Counted from the first letter of the stretch, positions 13,395-26,129 are shown. The stretch is 64,000 bases of DNA from Eucalyptus grandis (GCF_016545825.1 NC_052621.1:20796940-20860939); one strand, 5' to 3'. Made by a program: numbers and translations. Notes: generated by a model from the sequence alone, not told the origin.

Positions 13395-13586
13395 TATTTT
13401 TGTTTGGTCTTTGGAGGAACCACTTTGGTTGACAGCCATCATGTAAACCCCCAGGTGACATTAGCAGGGAAATCACCACCCCGGCGCCACGTGTCAATCA
13501 CCTAATAGCCCGCTATCCTCCTTACAACTTGCGTTGTAAGGGCTTCAAACTCCTGACCTTCCCTCAAAGTCACCACGGCCGGTGGT
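13340..13586 (-). mobile_element. Probable tRNA-derived SINE with (TAA)n tail
   Basis: Read on the minus strand, the unit begins ACCACCGGCCGTGGTGACTT. About 30 bp further in it has AGTTTGAAGCCC, close to a pol III B box, and it ends in a long (TAA)n tail (the TTA microsatellite at 13340-13393). It is flanked by an exact 10-bp direct repeat ATAATCTCTT (13330-13339 and 13587-13596), the target-site duplication expected of a retroposed SINE. The A box is weak, so the class assignment is inference, whereas the tail plus duplication is seen directly. Confidence 0.65.
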
Positions 13587-13596
13587 ATAATCTCTT

Positions 13597-16124
13597 AATT
13601 ATTTCTAACATATCACTTGAATAATCCTCCTGAGAATTTATACGGACTTTGTATTAGAGATAGAAATCAGCATAGCTGACTCGCGAGGCGTGACATGGCT
13701 AGGGAGATAGTGTTAAAGTGCATAGCTATATGATATGTAATTTGGAATCGTATGCAAGGAAAACATAAGGGTTCAAGGGTCACGTTTCTGAGTTTATGCC
13801 CCTCGATTTGAAAACCAAATGATATGTCTATTCACATCATCTTCTTCAGAATTACTGTATATTTCGTGAAGTGTTTGTTTGTGTACACTTTCTTTTCGCT
13901 CTCAATTATCTACTCTTTTCTCGCACCACCTTCTGAAGCAAGCCATTGTGAGGAATTCCAGAAGTTGCTGCGTTAATTTTATTGTGTTTTTGTTAATCCC
14001 GAGACCGCATTCTTCTCTCGGCATCACTTTTCATCATAATTTCTATAATGTTTTGGTCAAGTCTGGTGCATGTAGTGACTATACAACAAAACTAAGATTT
14101 ATAGATGGAAAAATGGCGATAAAAATAGAGTTAAAAAACAGAGTTTGCCCGTATATTTCAACTAGACTTGTCAAAATGGGTCAGTGACCCATTTCTTAAC
14201 CCAAATGAATATTAAATGGTTCATAAATAAGTTTACAATTTGTTTATACTCAGCTCATCTATATGATTGTTTATTTATTTTTTATCACCCTCACTTGATC
14301 TTGCGTTCACTCATTTCACATTCTCATCTCAATTTATGTATGATTTTTCTTAGATTGAGTTAAAAATAAAAAAGTGTTTTGATAAAATGGGTTGATTTGA
14401 GTATGAGTCATTATATGAAAATAGGTCAAAACTAGTTTAAAAGATCAATTTAGGTCAAATCCATTTTTGATCCAATCCAATCCACTCGTTTGTTAGATCT
14501 AATTTCAATCGGTCAAAAAGTGGGTACAAGGATGTCTTTGTTCACATTAGGCTTGGGGGCAATCGGAGACCCCAGTAGACAAGTTTCTTAGGACAGGTTC
14601 GAGACAAAACCAAGTGGGTACAGTTCCATTTTGGTGCTAGCATGTTCAAACAGGTTTCCTAACAATAGCCATTGATAAGACACTGATAACTACCCAAACT
14701 TATTTTTACAAAACTAATTATGCAATTCTAAAAAAAGAAAGTAAGAAATAGTACTATGTATATGAATAAAGGGCTGCCTTTACGTTATCAAGGACGAGTA
14801 GATCTGCCTTTGCCAAAGCCAAGAAAGGGAAATCGATGCCCTTTTGCAGCGATTTTGTGATGCAACATAGAGGATTAGGTCAGCTAAATTATCAAATGAT
14901 TAGAAATTAAGCTGATGGTGTTCTGATGGGCATTAAACTAAAACAAAGGGAAAAAAAGGGAATTATGATCTGTTGGGGGCGTTCACTATATCAATCTTTC
15001 TATACACAAATTCAAATAATTTAATTTGATTATTCGGCAACGACAAAAAAGGATTGGATTAACTTGTGCAACACTAGAGTTAAAAGTTGGTCCTACCGTA
15101 AAAGAGGTATACATGCTACTATATCAATTCGCTAGGTATCCATAGAATCTACCCGTGAATGGAGATTCTTTTTTAAGGAGTTAAAAAAGTCAAGAATGCT
15201 TTCGTTTGGTATAGCTGTGGTTGGACTATAGTTGTGTTGATTTTTCATGTTTATTTGATTTACTTATTTAAAATATTTTTAAAGAAATTCAAAATAGAAA
15301 AAAAAATTCAAATTGGGATCACTTGAGTACTCTCTAATTTTGAGGCAACCCGATTTGGGTTTTGCATCCTTACTTGTCAACACATCCCTATTTATCATTC
15401 TTACTATGTTTTCATAGCAATTACATCAACGTTTAGGAGTTGCCGGGATCTTATTAACGAATGGTCTCAAAGCATTGATTAAGCATATTTTATAAAGATA
15501 TGTTTTGATTTTAACAACATTGATTACACGTAAGAAAATGAGAAAACAAGTCCCCTAGAATTTTTAAATTGTCTTTCTTTGACTATCTAAGATACACCTA
15601 TGATCATTCTTTAGTACAATCTACATATTGTTATTTTCTATCATCTGCCAAATATCTCGTGAGCCAGTGTGGGAACAGTGATCGAGGAAATGACAAAATT
15701 AAGAAGACTTTGTCATCGTTTTGTATTTGAATCTTTCACCCCTTGATCATGGCCTTATATTGCTGCATGACTTTGGTGACTTGCGAAAAGGAGTCCAAGA
15801 AGTCAACCTTCTTTTCTCCTGTCTTCTTGGGATAAATGCCGATCGTTCAATTTTCATTAGTAGTAGTTAATAATTAGTTAAAGAAAGTAAATGCAGCTGT
15901 TGAGATTGGCTGTGCTTCATCATTAAACGCGGCTACGCGGATATAGTGCTGGAAAGCATTCATTTCCCGACCCAAACCCTACCTTCTATTTTTTGAGCTC
16001 AAACCCTAGATTTTGCAAGTTCAGATAATCACGCAATCTTTCTTTCCCAATAGCGACAATTCTTGAAGGACTGCTCAGAAAATTAATTGATGGGATTTGG
16101 GAGCATTATGTTTCCAAATAAATA
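13597..16124. other. Intergenic DNA, no gene recognised
   Basis: AT-rich. The 102-codon frame at 13879-14187 has no recognisable motif. At 14165-14520 there are words such as AAATGGGTCAGTGACCCATT and TGATCCAATCCAATCCA that look repeat-derived, but I could not define ends. Confidence 0.4.
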
Positions 16125-16365
16125 TACTTAAAGTCCTAGAATATATCAAAAAAATACAATTAAGTTCTAAAACTTTTAAAAAGTTTAATCAAGTTCTAAA
16201 ATTTGTCAATAAGTGCAATTGAGTTCCAAAATTTTCAAAAATATGTAATCATTGGAAAGACTTAATTGAGTTGATTTGACAAATTTTATGACTTGATTAC
16301 ATTTTAAAAAAATTTATGACTCAATTATATTTTCATGATGAGGTTTAAAATTTTCAATGCCTTAT
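16125..16365. repeat. Short inverted-repeat element of AT-rich sub-repeats
   Basis: The left half repeats 'AAGTTCTAAAA(C/T)TT...AATCAAG'. The right half repeats the complement ('ATTTTATGACTTGATTACATTT'-like words). The centre is near 16250. It resembles the 200-600 element and the arms of the larger elements, and is probably a core-less member of that family. Confidence 0.45.
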
Positions 16366-19300
16366 CCCTTATATTTCCATCATGTATGACTTCTAAATGA
16401 AGGGTCCATTAGAATTTCTTGTGGGTCAATTCACAGTTTCATTTCAATCAAGTTACACCTAAATTAGTATAATGCACAAATTAATATCAAAGCAAGCAAT
16501 GATATCTCTCTTTATTTTATTTGTCAAAGTCGGCCACATGGGTTAGGCACTTTAGGTATACTAAGTTATTATAAGTTAGTAAAAAAGTGGATCTCCTTTT
16601 ACATAGATTCGCGTGGGAAGCACTAACATTTGTCTACCCATAAAAATAAGCAAAAAAGTTTAATCGAAGCACCGAAGGTCATCCATCATTTTCCATTACC
16701 ATACCATGATATCTACAAAAAAGGTACAAAATGATTCCATCCATTAAAGTAATTAATGCAGATCTCTTTGAGCACTTGACTAATCTTTATTGGATATAAC
16801 GGTATCTCATCTTACATACATAGGTAATTACTAGGAAATACATGGATTTGCACTTGTATAAGTAGTTTTAAAAGAATGTGCAAATATGATAATTAAAATT
16901 AAGACCTTGGACAAGGAAAACATGCATGCTTATTGCACTTGAGCAATCCATTGCACTTGCATTAAACGACATGCATTTAGAAAGCTCCTAAAACAAATAC
17001 GACTCACATGGGTTAGTTGATTGGAAGGCGGGGAAAAATAGTAGCATAATAATACATCGAGTATTATTAGAATATGCCTGGGTTAATAATTTATTTTTGC
17101 TTAATATTAATATCTCAACTTGCGTGTCTTTTCAATTTCTTTACTCAAAATATCTGAAATTTTTCAAATCATATAAATATTAGCGTGAGGATACCCAATA
17201 CCTAGATTTCGAGAGGGGAAAAGATTTTGCTCCTACTTGATCTAAAACAAACATGTCTTAAATCACGAGTTTAACCGAGTGATTAAGGGATGATTTGTGA
17301 GCGAATTAGGCACAAACCCATGCATTACTAATAACATCTCGATGCTCATTTTGGTTCGAAGCATGCCTCAGTTGAATTATGAAAATAGCGAAATATTTAT
17401 TACGTCACAGCTTTAATTTGGGACATGAAAGACACCGCATGGATGATACGAAACGTGTCAGTCTATCAATGGACCGAAACAGGAAACCGGGAGCGCGCGC
17501 TAGTGGGGGCCCCACACAACACACACGTGGATGGTCTGAAACATTGACTGTTGACAACCTCACCCGCGTTTAATCAAAACTCTAATCGACAATGAGTTCT
17601 TCTTCGAATCTTGCTCTCATAAAAAATAATGATTTGAATTTTTTAAAAAATAATTGCTTTTAAAAATATATGATTAAAAAATATTTTTATTATTCATGAG
17701 AATATTTAGATATAAATTATTATAGATAATGAAAATAATTTTATCAATTATTTATTTCAAGCATACAACTCATTAATTTTTTTAAAAATAAATTATTTAT
17801 TTTGCATGCAACAACCTTCTTCTAAAAATCAAGTGAGACAAAAGATCTCACAGGCTTCTTCCAGCTACGCCTGAGCTGCCCCTTCTGCCTAATGCTACAT
17901 GGTTGGTTGGATATCATATGTCACCATTAAATCTCTCTTTTGTTTCCTTCCTCCCCATGCATGAACCCTAGCTCTACTACCCCTTTTCCCTATTTTCATG
18001 CAGTGGCCCCAAAGATTGCTCATCGTCACTCGTGGATTTTGTCGTTCTTTACAGCAGAAATGCTGACGCGATCAATGCATCACTCACAAAATAATAACTC
18101 GAACAGAAACTTTGAGATATAGGCCCGAGTACTGATGTGTAGTTTTCGGAATGGAGCACTACGTGAATGTGTGCATTTCATGCGAGGCTGTCTCACGATA
18201 ATCACTTAGTCTAAAGGTGCATGGAGGACTCAATTGACTATGGTCCTTCGGATTAAATGGGTCTTATCATGTGAAGTTTTTCAATAGCAATTAGGGTTTT
18301 GGGTGCCCTTATTTTCTTCCCTTATGTCATCAACATGATCAAATGATTCATAAGGTTATTTCTATGCTTCTTTTTGATATGCCGATTTTAAAAGGACATA
18401 TGAATCTTTTTAAAACCCGACAAAAAGCTCTTATAACAAACATCTGAAAGTCGATAAATACATTGTGTGAATTTTTTAAGTCAAAATTAGATCGATTTTG
18501 GCTTGACAAATAATGAAACTAAAGAATTTCTTTTTTCATCTTAGTAACTTGACATTCTTTTCCAGGTCAGAAACAAACAGATACACCCACAATTTTAATA
18601 TCACTTTTTAATATTAAGTAATGATGGACACAAAATCATTTCGTTTGAATGAGAAAAATGCCAACGTGAAAAAGTTATTTAAAAAACCGAAAGCGCATTG
18701 CGAAGCCCTAGACATGGGAGATTGGGAAAAATTTGTCCCCTTTATACCGGGAGGAAGACAGTAACCCATGCCAATCACTTTGCAGGTTGACAGAATAAAG
18801 ATATGTCGAAATTATATCATATGTTTTTTTTTTCCTGGTTTTTCACCCCGAAATGCCACCAAAAAGAATAAAAGGACATTATAACGTTGGCAGGCCGTGG
18901 CCCATGCTGTGTGGTCGCTCTTAGCAGCTCAATATGAATGAATGAAGCAATAGGTGCATTGCATTTGCATTATGATGTTAGATAAGGTCCACAAAAAATG
19001 AGTCGTATTAGGTCTGTTGATACATAAATGTACCCAATTAGTACATCCAAAATGATGTGACAGATGACGGGCTTTTAAGTAGATAAGCCATATTCAACAT
19101 TTAATAATAATTCATCGTCAAGTATTCTTACTTGTGAAATATGTTTGGGAACAAACATTTTTGACATACCAACATAAAAAAAAAATATAGATTGAGAATC
19201 ACGAAGCTTCTTCTATGATGGATCCACATATGTAAAGGAAGTACTTGTTAAGAAAAAAGAAGTAAGAAAAAGAAAAAGAACATAACAAAAGGGCTCGAAT

Positions 19301-19900
19301 GGTACTGCTTTACCGATGTTACAAAAGTTTGCATTTTCTCCTGGATTGGCAAAGATTTAGTCATATCTTTATTTGAATTGAAATAAGATAAATTCTTAAT
19401 CTATCTTCTGAGGAAATGGTCTCATTTTAAGGATTTATCTGAAAGTCTTCCTAATTTTTTTTTTTTTCGTCCTTCTCTCTCTCGCTGGAGTCTCTGTACA
19501 TGGCCGACGCTCTTATTTGTCCGCGGCCACACGAGTACCAAAGACTGAAAGAAAATAGAAAAAACTCAAAATGAGATAGAAAAGGGAGAGAGAGAAAGTA
19601 TTCGTTTACGCCTTTCCTCGAATCTCTCCCACAAGTCCAAGCAATTTCTTCGCAGAGCCAAAGGGGAAGGAAGGAGTAAAAATAAAAAAGAAAAAATAAT
19701 TGCTGTACCACCTGACATGCACACTGCACATTTTAGCTGTATTGCCACTATATCATTATTGACCATAAATTATTGGAATGAAGCCATTTTTCAAACTTCA
19801 AGTGGCCCAAGAAAATCTTAAAATTGATTAAAGAAAAAAAAAGAAAAACTGAATGTCCCTGCACACCCTTCAATAATACTCATTCTCTCCTCTCCCTCTG
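16366..19900. other. Intergenic and distal upstream region of the XTH gene
   Basis: No gene supported. The stretch 17600-17810 is exceptionally AT-rich. Purine and pyrimidine tracts occur at 19450-19500 and 19560-19690. The open frames there come from those tracts. Confidence 0.45.
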
Positions 19901-19904
19901 GATT

Positions 19905-20134
19905 GGAAGGATTCTGACCCCTACATATACACCTCCCCACCCTGCCATTTTTCTCTCATCTCTCTCTCTCTCCCGCTCTCCCTCTCTCTGTGTTGAAGGG
20001 TATTGCTCTTGAGCTCCATTGTTTCTGCTATGTTGTTTCTCTTGCTAGAAGCCTATGAAGGAAGAGCATTTCGTTTTGATTTCCATAGCTGAAGTTGTTT
20101 GTTTGTTGCTGTTCTTTTTTGCAGAATCAGAGAA
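19905..20134 (+). promoter_or_regulatory. Probable core promoter and CT-rich leader of the XTH gene
   Basis: A TATA-like CATATACAC lies at 19924-19932. It is followed about 30-70 bp later by a CT-dinucleotide-rich stretch (19952-19993) typical of plant 5' leaders. A strong splice-acceptor-like TTCTTTTTTGCAG ends at 20124, ten bases before the ATG, so an intron in the 5' UTR is possible. The start site is inferred. Confidence 0.45.
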
Positions 20135-22814
20135 ATGGCTGCACACGCATGGGCTCTGGTTCTGGGTCTTGTTCTGATGGCTTCTGGGGCAATGGGGGCT
20201 GCTCCAAGAAAGCCTGTGGCGGTGGCATTCGGTAGAAACTACATGCCCACATGGGCTTTCGATCACATCAAGTACTTCAATGGTGGCTCCGAGATACAGC
20301 TCTCCTTGGACAAATACACAGGTGAATATTATATGGACGCAGGGAGCGTGTGATTCAGAAGTCCCACCTCGAACATTTTGAGAGAATAACTCCTTCTTTG
20401 GCTTTGATTCCTTCTCAGTTCTTGGCTGGTTATAACTTTTATTTATTTATTTAATTCTTTGGGTAAATAAAGGTACTGGCTTTCAATCCAAGGGGTCTTA
20501 CCTGTTCGGGCATTTCAGCATGGACATCAAGTTGGTTGCTGGAGATTCTGCAGGGACAGTCACTGCATTCTACGTGAGTATTTCTTGCCTATTCTGTCAA
20601 CCATTTCGTGGCATTTAAAGCCAGGATGTGTTATCCGTGAATGATCTGGTTATAGAAACGGGGTTTACAAAAATGGATTTTTGTTTTCTAAAGTGATCAT
20701 CATCTTGATTTCTTCTTAAAATTGCTTCCTTTGGGGCTTGTCTTGTTGCTCTGTTTTTCTCTTCTTCCTTCTTTCCTTCTTTTTTCATCACGGGATCATT
20801 CGTTACGCGAGATGTGATCTTCTGTTGCAGCTCTCATCTCAAAACTCAGAGCACGACGAAATAGACTTTGAGTTCTTGGGTAACAGGAGTGGGCAGCCGT
20901 ACATAGTGCAGACCAATGTGTTCACGGGAGGAAAAGGAGACAGAGAACAGAGGATTTATCTTTGGTTCGATCCCACCGCCGCCTACCACTCCTACTCTGT
21001 TCTCTGGAACATGTACCAGATTGTGTAAGTCCCCAGTTTCCTCCCTTCTCTCTTCTATTTCTACGTTCAATTTCAACACCACACAATGACCCTGTTCTTG
21101 CCTTTACCAGATATGAATTTGAGGATAGGATTAACAAAAAATTTACGTGTGAGGAATGTTATCCACAGGGTAATCATCAATTATACATATAATCCACGCT
21201 TAACGGTCAATTAGTGTTCCTTTTTAAGCTCAACGTTGTTTTTCGTACTCTGTCAAACCAAGCACGACTTGATAGCGAGACGGGGACATGAGCCTTTCTA
21301 ATCAGAAGTCTCGATTTCAAGAACCGGTCAAAATGGTTTCTTGTTCTCTCTCTCTCTCTCTCCCCCCTCTCTGTCAATGGCAAGTGGGAATTGTCAATAT
21401 TATTATTTACTACTTTACCAAGGAATAATGTCAGAGAGAAAGAACAGAACCAGGTAGTGTCGTGGCGAGCAGCTGATCCTCTTACTACTGGCAACCGGGC
21501 TGATTCGCATAAAACAGATCTTAGATCAAATCTTCACTCTGCTGCGCGTTGTTATTTTCCTGAGCTGTGGTTACCAGCTTTAAGTAATTGCAACTGCACT
21601 GTCTCATCCCAATCAATCGAATTTATTATAACTTAAAAGCAGCACCTCCCCAGGATGAACTTTCCCAGTAATGAATCTATAGCACTACCTCCTTCCCTTA
21701 AAAAAAGAAAAAGAATAGAAAAAGGAACTTTTCGCTTTGGTTTCATCTCTCTCTCCAGACAATCTTTTCTTGGGATTTCTTTAAAATTTGCTTGTGTCCA
21801 AGTGTCGCAATCACCGAATTACATGCGAAGTCCCCTGGATACAGCTCACACATCTCACTCTCGAGAACTAGTCCCCGACAAAGGACAAAGCCCCTAATGT
21901 CAAACAGATGAGACGAATCAAAGAGAGATTCACGCTATTATTTGCTCTGCTTTGGTCATTGGGGGGTTGTTAGGACTCACTTTTTCGTGGCCCTCCTTTT
22001 TCAACGTTATAGATTCCGACAGGACTTGGCAAAGAGATTGCCAACCGATCACTTTTTCTTGGTTTCGTTCCCTGTTTTTTCACAATGTGAGCAAATTGGG
22101 GGGGAGCGAATCAACAGTGATGTCCATCTTGGTCTCTTGGGGTGTGATTGCTGCTTTGCTAATCACAGCTCAAAAGCACATGGACCTACTCTTTGAGCAT
22201 TGAAAAAAATTGAAAAAGAACTCAAGATTTTCACACTAGGTAAAAGATCTTGAGTAGTTAAACTTCCCATTCATAGAAAGAGTCTGTTTAACAATCACTA
22301 ATTTATGTTTTCTTCGATAGAGATTTAGAATAGGTTCCTCCCGAATGGCTGAACTTATGATTCAATGGTTGAATTGGGGTTATTCGGTATTGATTTCAAT
22401 CTGCTTTCGTGCAGATTCTTCGTGGATGACGTGCCGATCCGAGTGTTCAAGAACAGCAAGGACCTTGGGGTGAAATTCCCCTTCAACCAGCCGATGAAAT
22501 TGTACTCCAGCCTGTGGAATGCGGATGACTGGGCCACTCGGGGAGGGCTTGAGAAGACCGACTGGTCCAAGGCGCCGTTCGTGGCCTCTTACCGGGGGTT
22601 CCACATCGACGGGTGCGAAGCGTCGGTTGAGGCCAAGTTCTGCGCTACTCAGGGCCAGAGGTGGTGGGACCAGAAGGAGTTCCAGGACCTCGATGCCTTC
22701 CAGTACCGGAGGCTCCGGTGGGTGCGCTCGAAATACACCATCTACAACTACTGCGCCGATCGGAAGAGGTACCCCGCGATGTCCCCGGAGTGCAGGAGGG
22801 ACAGGGACGCCTGA
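20135..22814 (+). CDS. XTH6: Xyloglucan endotransglucosylase/hydrolase, XTH6-like
   Basis: A secreted glycoside hydrolase family 16 enzyme that cuts and rejoins xyloglucan in the cell wall. Exons by GT-AG boundaries are 20135-20321, 20473-20573, 20831-21024 and 22415-22814. They join in frame to 293 residues, the usual XTH length. Residues 1 to about 22 are a hydrophobic signal peptide ending SGAMG. The catalytic motif [10 protein letters not shown] spans residues 104-113, with nucleophile Glu106, Asp108 and acid/base Glu110, followed at once by the conserved N-glycosylation site NRS (114-116). The C-terminal XET domain has the paired cysteines in DGCEAS, KFC, NYC and PEC, and ends [26 protein letters not shown] and [12 protein letters not shown] point to the XTH6/7 group. 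The ATG at 20135 is preferred over an in-frame codon at 20099 because the signal peptide starts there and 20099 lies upstream of the acceptor-like GCAG. Intron 3 (1390 bp) is unusually long. The gene converges on the PP2C gene. All catalytic residues are present and there is no frame break. Confidence 0.95.
21025..22414 (+). other. Long third intron of the XTH gene
   Basis: It runs from donor GTAAGT (21025-21030) to acceptor CGTGCAG (22408-22414). It contains a (TC)n tract at 21343-21372 and several short frames without recognisable motifs. No transposon ends were identified, so the cause of its length is unknown. Confidence 0.8.
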
Positions 22815-23600
22815 TCAAATTCTGAATTTGGTGGTCATGAGAGACTAAGAAGCTAAGCATGAAGGATGAGCCTAAGAAGATAGATATTGGATGCTATATT
22901 GTTGTTGCTTAAGTTATGTTTTACCACTATTCGTTCATCTATTTCCGTGTCTTTGATAAAAGATGGGTGTGAGACTGGGGCCTCAAATTAAGCAGGTGTA
23001 TACCGTCGTAAAGTAAAACTCATACCTCGTGAGCTTCTAGATGTACTTGATTTATCTGCTGGGAAATAACAAGATTGATTGCTATTTTTGTTGTGTTTTG
23101 CTGCTGGAGTGAACAATGTGAAATTATGTATGGTAACAGAAGCTGGACGTTCCAGGTTCGTCTCTGATAGCTTGAGGAGCTCTTGGTTGCTAAGAGGTTT
23201 TTTAACTCCAGTTAATTGAAGAAATGGTGAAACCTTTATGATTGCTAGGAGGGGCAATACAGCTTTGACCGAACTATGGAAATATTTCACTTTCAAGTTA
23301 AGGAAAGTGTTGCCTAAAGCCAGACTGCATGTTCTAATTCTCGCCAATCCATGAACAGCTCATAAACAAATCAGATGCTCCTGACACGGTCGATGTTCCT
23401 GTGACACCACTCTGTAACAACCGTGACATAGATGGACCCGCAGATTGCCACGAACTCAGTGCTGAACTGTGCTTAATGTTTTCAGCTTGCATGAAGTGTG
23501 GTCGGAAGAGGAAGTTCAAGAAAGTTAGTTGTCCATTGAGAGAATTTACTCCCCCAAGTAATCATTGTGATCATAGTGACCAATCCTGTTCTAAATTAGG
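22815..23600. other. 3' flank of the XTH gene
   Basis: The untranslated tail probably extends into about 22815-22960 (T-rich, with GTTTTACC and ATAAAAGATG words), but no poly(A) signal can be fixed. A 73-codon cysteine-rich plus-strand frame at 23401-23622 has no ATG start and is not recognised. Confidence 0.4.
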
Positions 23601-23634
23601 AGACTGCATGCTTCCATTTTGAGATTTAGATATG

Positions 23635-24540
23635 TCCGGAAGACAAGGATCTAGGATTTTAAGGTATGCTTTGACGGAAAGAAAAGAACTTTTCCAAGCT
23701 CTGCTAAATAGCTCATCAGTTTGCAGATTAAACCAGGAAACTTCAGGAAACTCTTACATTCAGACAATTGCAATGTTACTAAACCTAAGTGTGTTGAATG
23801 TCGTTCCACTGAGAAGCCAAAGCTGACGACACAGTCGGTTTATGTTGCCAATCCATCTGCAAAGTTTATTCCTTGAATACTTGGTGGAGCATGGAGAATC
23901 TCTGTCTGCATCTATGTTTACTGGGTTACATCAATGCAAGTTAACAGGGTTGATCGTTGGAGCTTCAGGAACTTGGATTTTACACCAGAACTTTGGTATT
24001 TCTTCATCATGATCGGATCTAGACAGTGTCCTTTAGCTTTTTCATAAGAATAGTAACTATTAGAAGTATACAGGAAACTTGAAGGGCAGTCAAATAAAAA
24101 TGTCCATGAAAGTGTCGGTCTTTGAAGTTTGATCAAGCAAAAGAAGGGTGCTTCAGCCGACTGAAAATTGTACAGGACCACTGAAATTACTTAATCTCAA
24201 AGGTGAGTGAATAGAAACAACTGCTAGATTGGTCATAACATTTGCGCACAGCCAGTATTGCTGCTGTAGATATCCGTTCTCGTGCATCTCTCAAAATTTC
24301 TATAAAATTTATTTGAGAAAAGAGCTGAAGTACGTTCAGTTTGGTCACTCTAGGAGAAGATAGGAATTTAAGTACGTGATTAATAAGAATCTTGAATGTC
24401 ACTGAAGTTCTTGGCCTGGTCTGAATGAGGACTTTTAATGATTTCAAGAATTGACTCTCGCTCCACATGAAAGTTTGGGGCTTAAAAAATGTAAACCAAT
24501 AATATGAAATCACGTAACATGAGATGTAGCAATTAACCAA
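23635..24540. repeat. Old non-coding tandem duplication, copy 1
   Basis: It aligns by eye with 24775-25860. Shared blocks include CTCTGCTAAATAGCTCA (23700), CTTCAGGAAACTC, TCATCATGATCG, GAATCTTGAATGTC/GCAATCTTGAATATT, CTGAAGTTCTTGGCCT and CAAGAATTGACT. No frame is conserved between the two copies, so the sequence is probably non-coding. This copy keeps the empty target site (TAA at 23705-23707) of the MITE found in copy 2. Confidence 0.7.
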
Positions 24541-24774
24541 GATCTCAGATTATCTGAAAAAGAAGATGAAGGAACGTGAGCACCAATTCTAGGGATCAAC
24601 ATGCTAAAATGAAAACTTGCAGTATCAGGACAGTTAAATGCAACATAAATTTTAGAAAAAACTAGACATGAATTTCAAGAGTCACAATAACAATCCAGCT
24701 GGAGGAGGGAGCAAAAGACCTAGATATCTTTAGCATCAAACTGTTTCATCCCGAAGGTGCTGAAACAAGAAGCC

Positions 24775-25860
24775 CATTAGACTAATTCTTGATCTCAGTT
24801 TCACTAACTAGTTACCTTAATGCAAAAGAAAATCATTCTCAAACTCTGCTAAGGGTGCGCATGATAAAATTTCTATTTATCTATTTCTTTGTTTCTCTGT
24901 TCCTCAGAATAAGTTTGGAACAAAAATCTGTTTGGTAACGTAATTTGATTTTTCTATTTCTGGAATAGATTTCTATTTCAGAAATAGATTTAAAGAAAAA
25001 ATCAGAAACTAAAATTTTTAACTTCTCAATTTCTGGCAGAAATCAATTTATGTTCCGGAAATTTTGTCATGCGCACCCTAAATAGCTCAATAGTATTTAG
25101 TTAGTCAGACCACACTTCAGGAAACTCCTCATCCAGATGTTAGCAACGATGATAAACCTACGTCTATGTCATTCCAATTCTGAGGCCATAGATGATGACG
25201 AAAGGTCCGTTTCTAACGTCCATAAATTCATGGGTAGTCTATCAATACTTCAGTTTCCATCAGTGCAAGTAAATGGGTTTAACCATCCAAGCTTCGAAAA
25301 ATCAAACTATCCACGCGTAACATCCAGAATTTCAGTACTTCATCATGATCGATTGCACAGTTTTCTTGTCTCCACTGTGATCTATTGTCATAAGATCAGT
25401 AAATGTATAGGACATTTTTAGGAAAATCATGATGTAAAAGAAGAATCAGTCTGTAAGTTTGCTCGAAGGTGAATGAATAGTAACGACAATTTGGTTGACA
25501 ATAAAGTTCAAGCACTGCTGGTATCAGTTCAGAAGAGCTTGTGTATCAGTTCTTGCTCACCTCTGTCAACTCCATAGTGGAAGAGCATAACCACCTCAGA
25601 AAGTTCTTAAATCTGTTTTGCCAGAGAGCTGGACCATGTTTCTATTTCTTACTCTCACCTAGAAGAAGCTCAGGATTGAAGTACATAATTCATAGCAATC
25701 TTGAATATTTCTGAAGTTCTTGGCCTCGTTTGATGGCAAAAAGTACAGGTCCTTCTCATTAAACAAACTAAATTTTGTTGTTTAGAGAATGAGGACCCTT
25801 CATGATCCTCAAGAATTGACTTGCTCCTGTGCAGCACTCAAGGCTGGGACGTTGAAACAT
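24775..25860. repeat. Old non-coding tandem duplication, copy 2
   Basis: Diverged direct repeat of 23635-24540, carrying the 226-bp MITE at 24853-25078. The matching blocks are in the same order and orientation as in copy 1, including GAAAGGTGAATGAATAG-type wording (25470), CCAGAGAGCTGGACC (25620) and GAGGACCCTTCATGATCCTC (25790). Confidence 0.7.
24853..25078. mobile_element. Tourist-like (PIF/Harbinger) MITE
   Basis: The 226-bp element has terminal inverted repeats GGGTGCGCATGA.AAAATTTC, nearly perfect at both ends. It is flanked by the 3-bp target duplication TAA (24850-24852 and 25079-25081). The duplicate sequence near 23700 reads CTCTGC-TAA-ATAGCTC with one TAA and no insert, which is the exact empty site. 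GGG-starting ends with a TAA target are the hallmark of PIF/Harbinger-type MITEs. No coding capacity. Confidence 0.85.
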
Positions 25861-26129
25861 GTGCACAAGCATAATTGATAGACATCACAATTCACAAAGA
25901 TGTACCATATGATTGCAAAAAAAAAATCAGAAAGCTCAGCTCTGGCACAATTTGTTGCATCAAAATGGGGACAGGCTAACACTCAGCCCATGAAATACTT
26001 TCTAATGATCTCTACGTATAGAGACTATGAACAGTATCTTGAGAAATCTCAATGGCCTAAAGCCAAATCACTTGTTGGTTCATCCTTTATTCATTATTTG
26101 GACAAGATGAGAAGTGGGTACAATGGTTG

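Noticed and set aside
13123..13446. 107-codon frame with a leucine tract
   Set aside because: The tract is the TTA tail of the probable SINE, and the frame spans the insertion boundary.
14165..14520. Possible MITE with a AATGGGTCAGTGACCCATT palindrome
   Set aside because: The two outer ends do not form an inverted repeat and no target duplication is visible.
23401..23622. Cysteine-rich 73-codon frame downstream of the XTH gene
   Set aside because: It has no ATG start, no signal peptide and no recognisable cysteine spacing. I could not support it as a gene.
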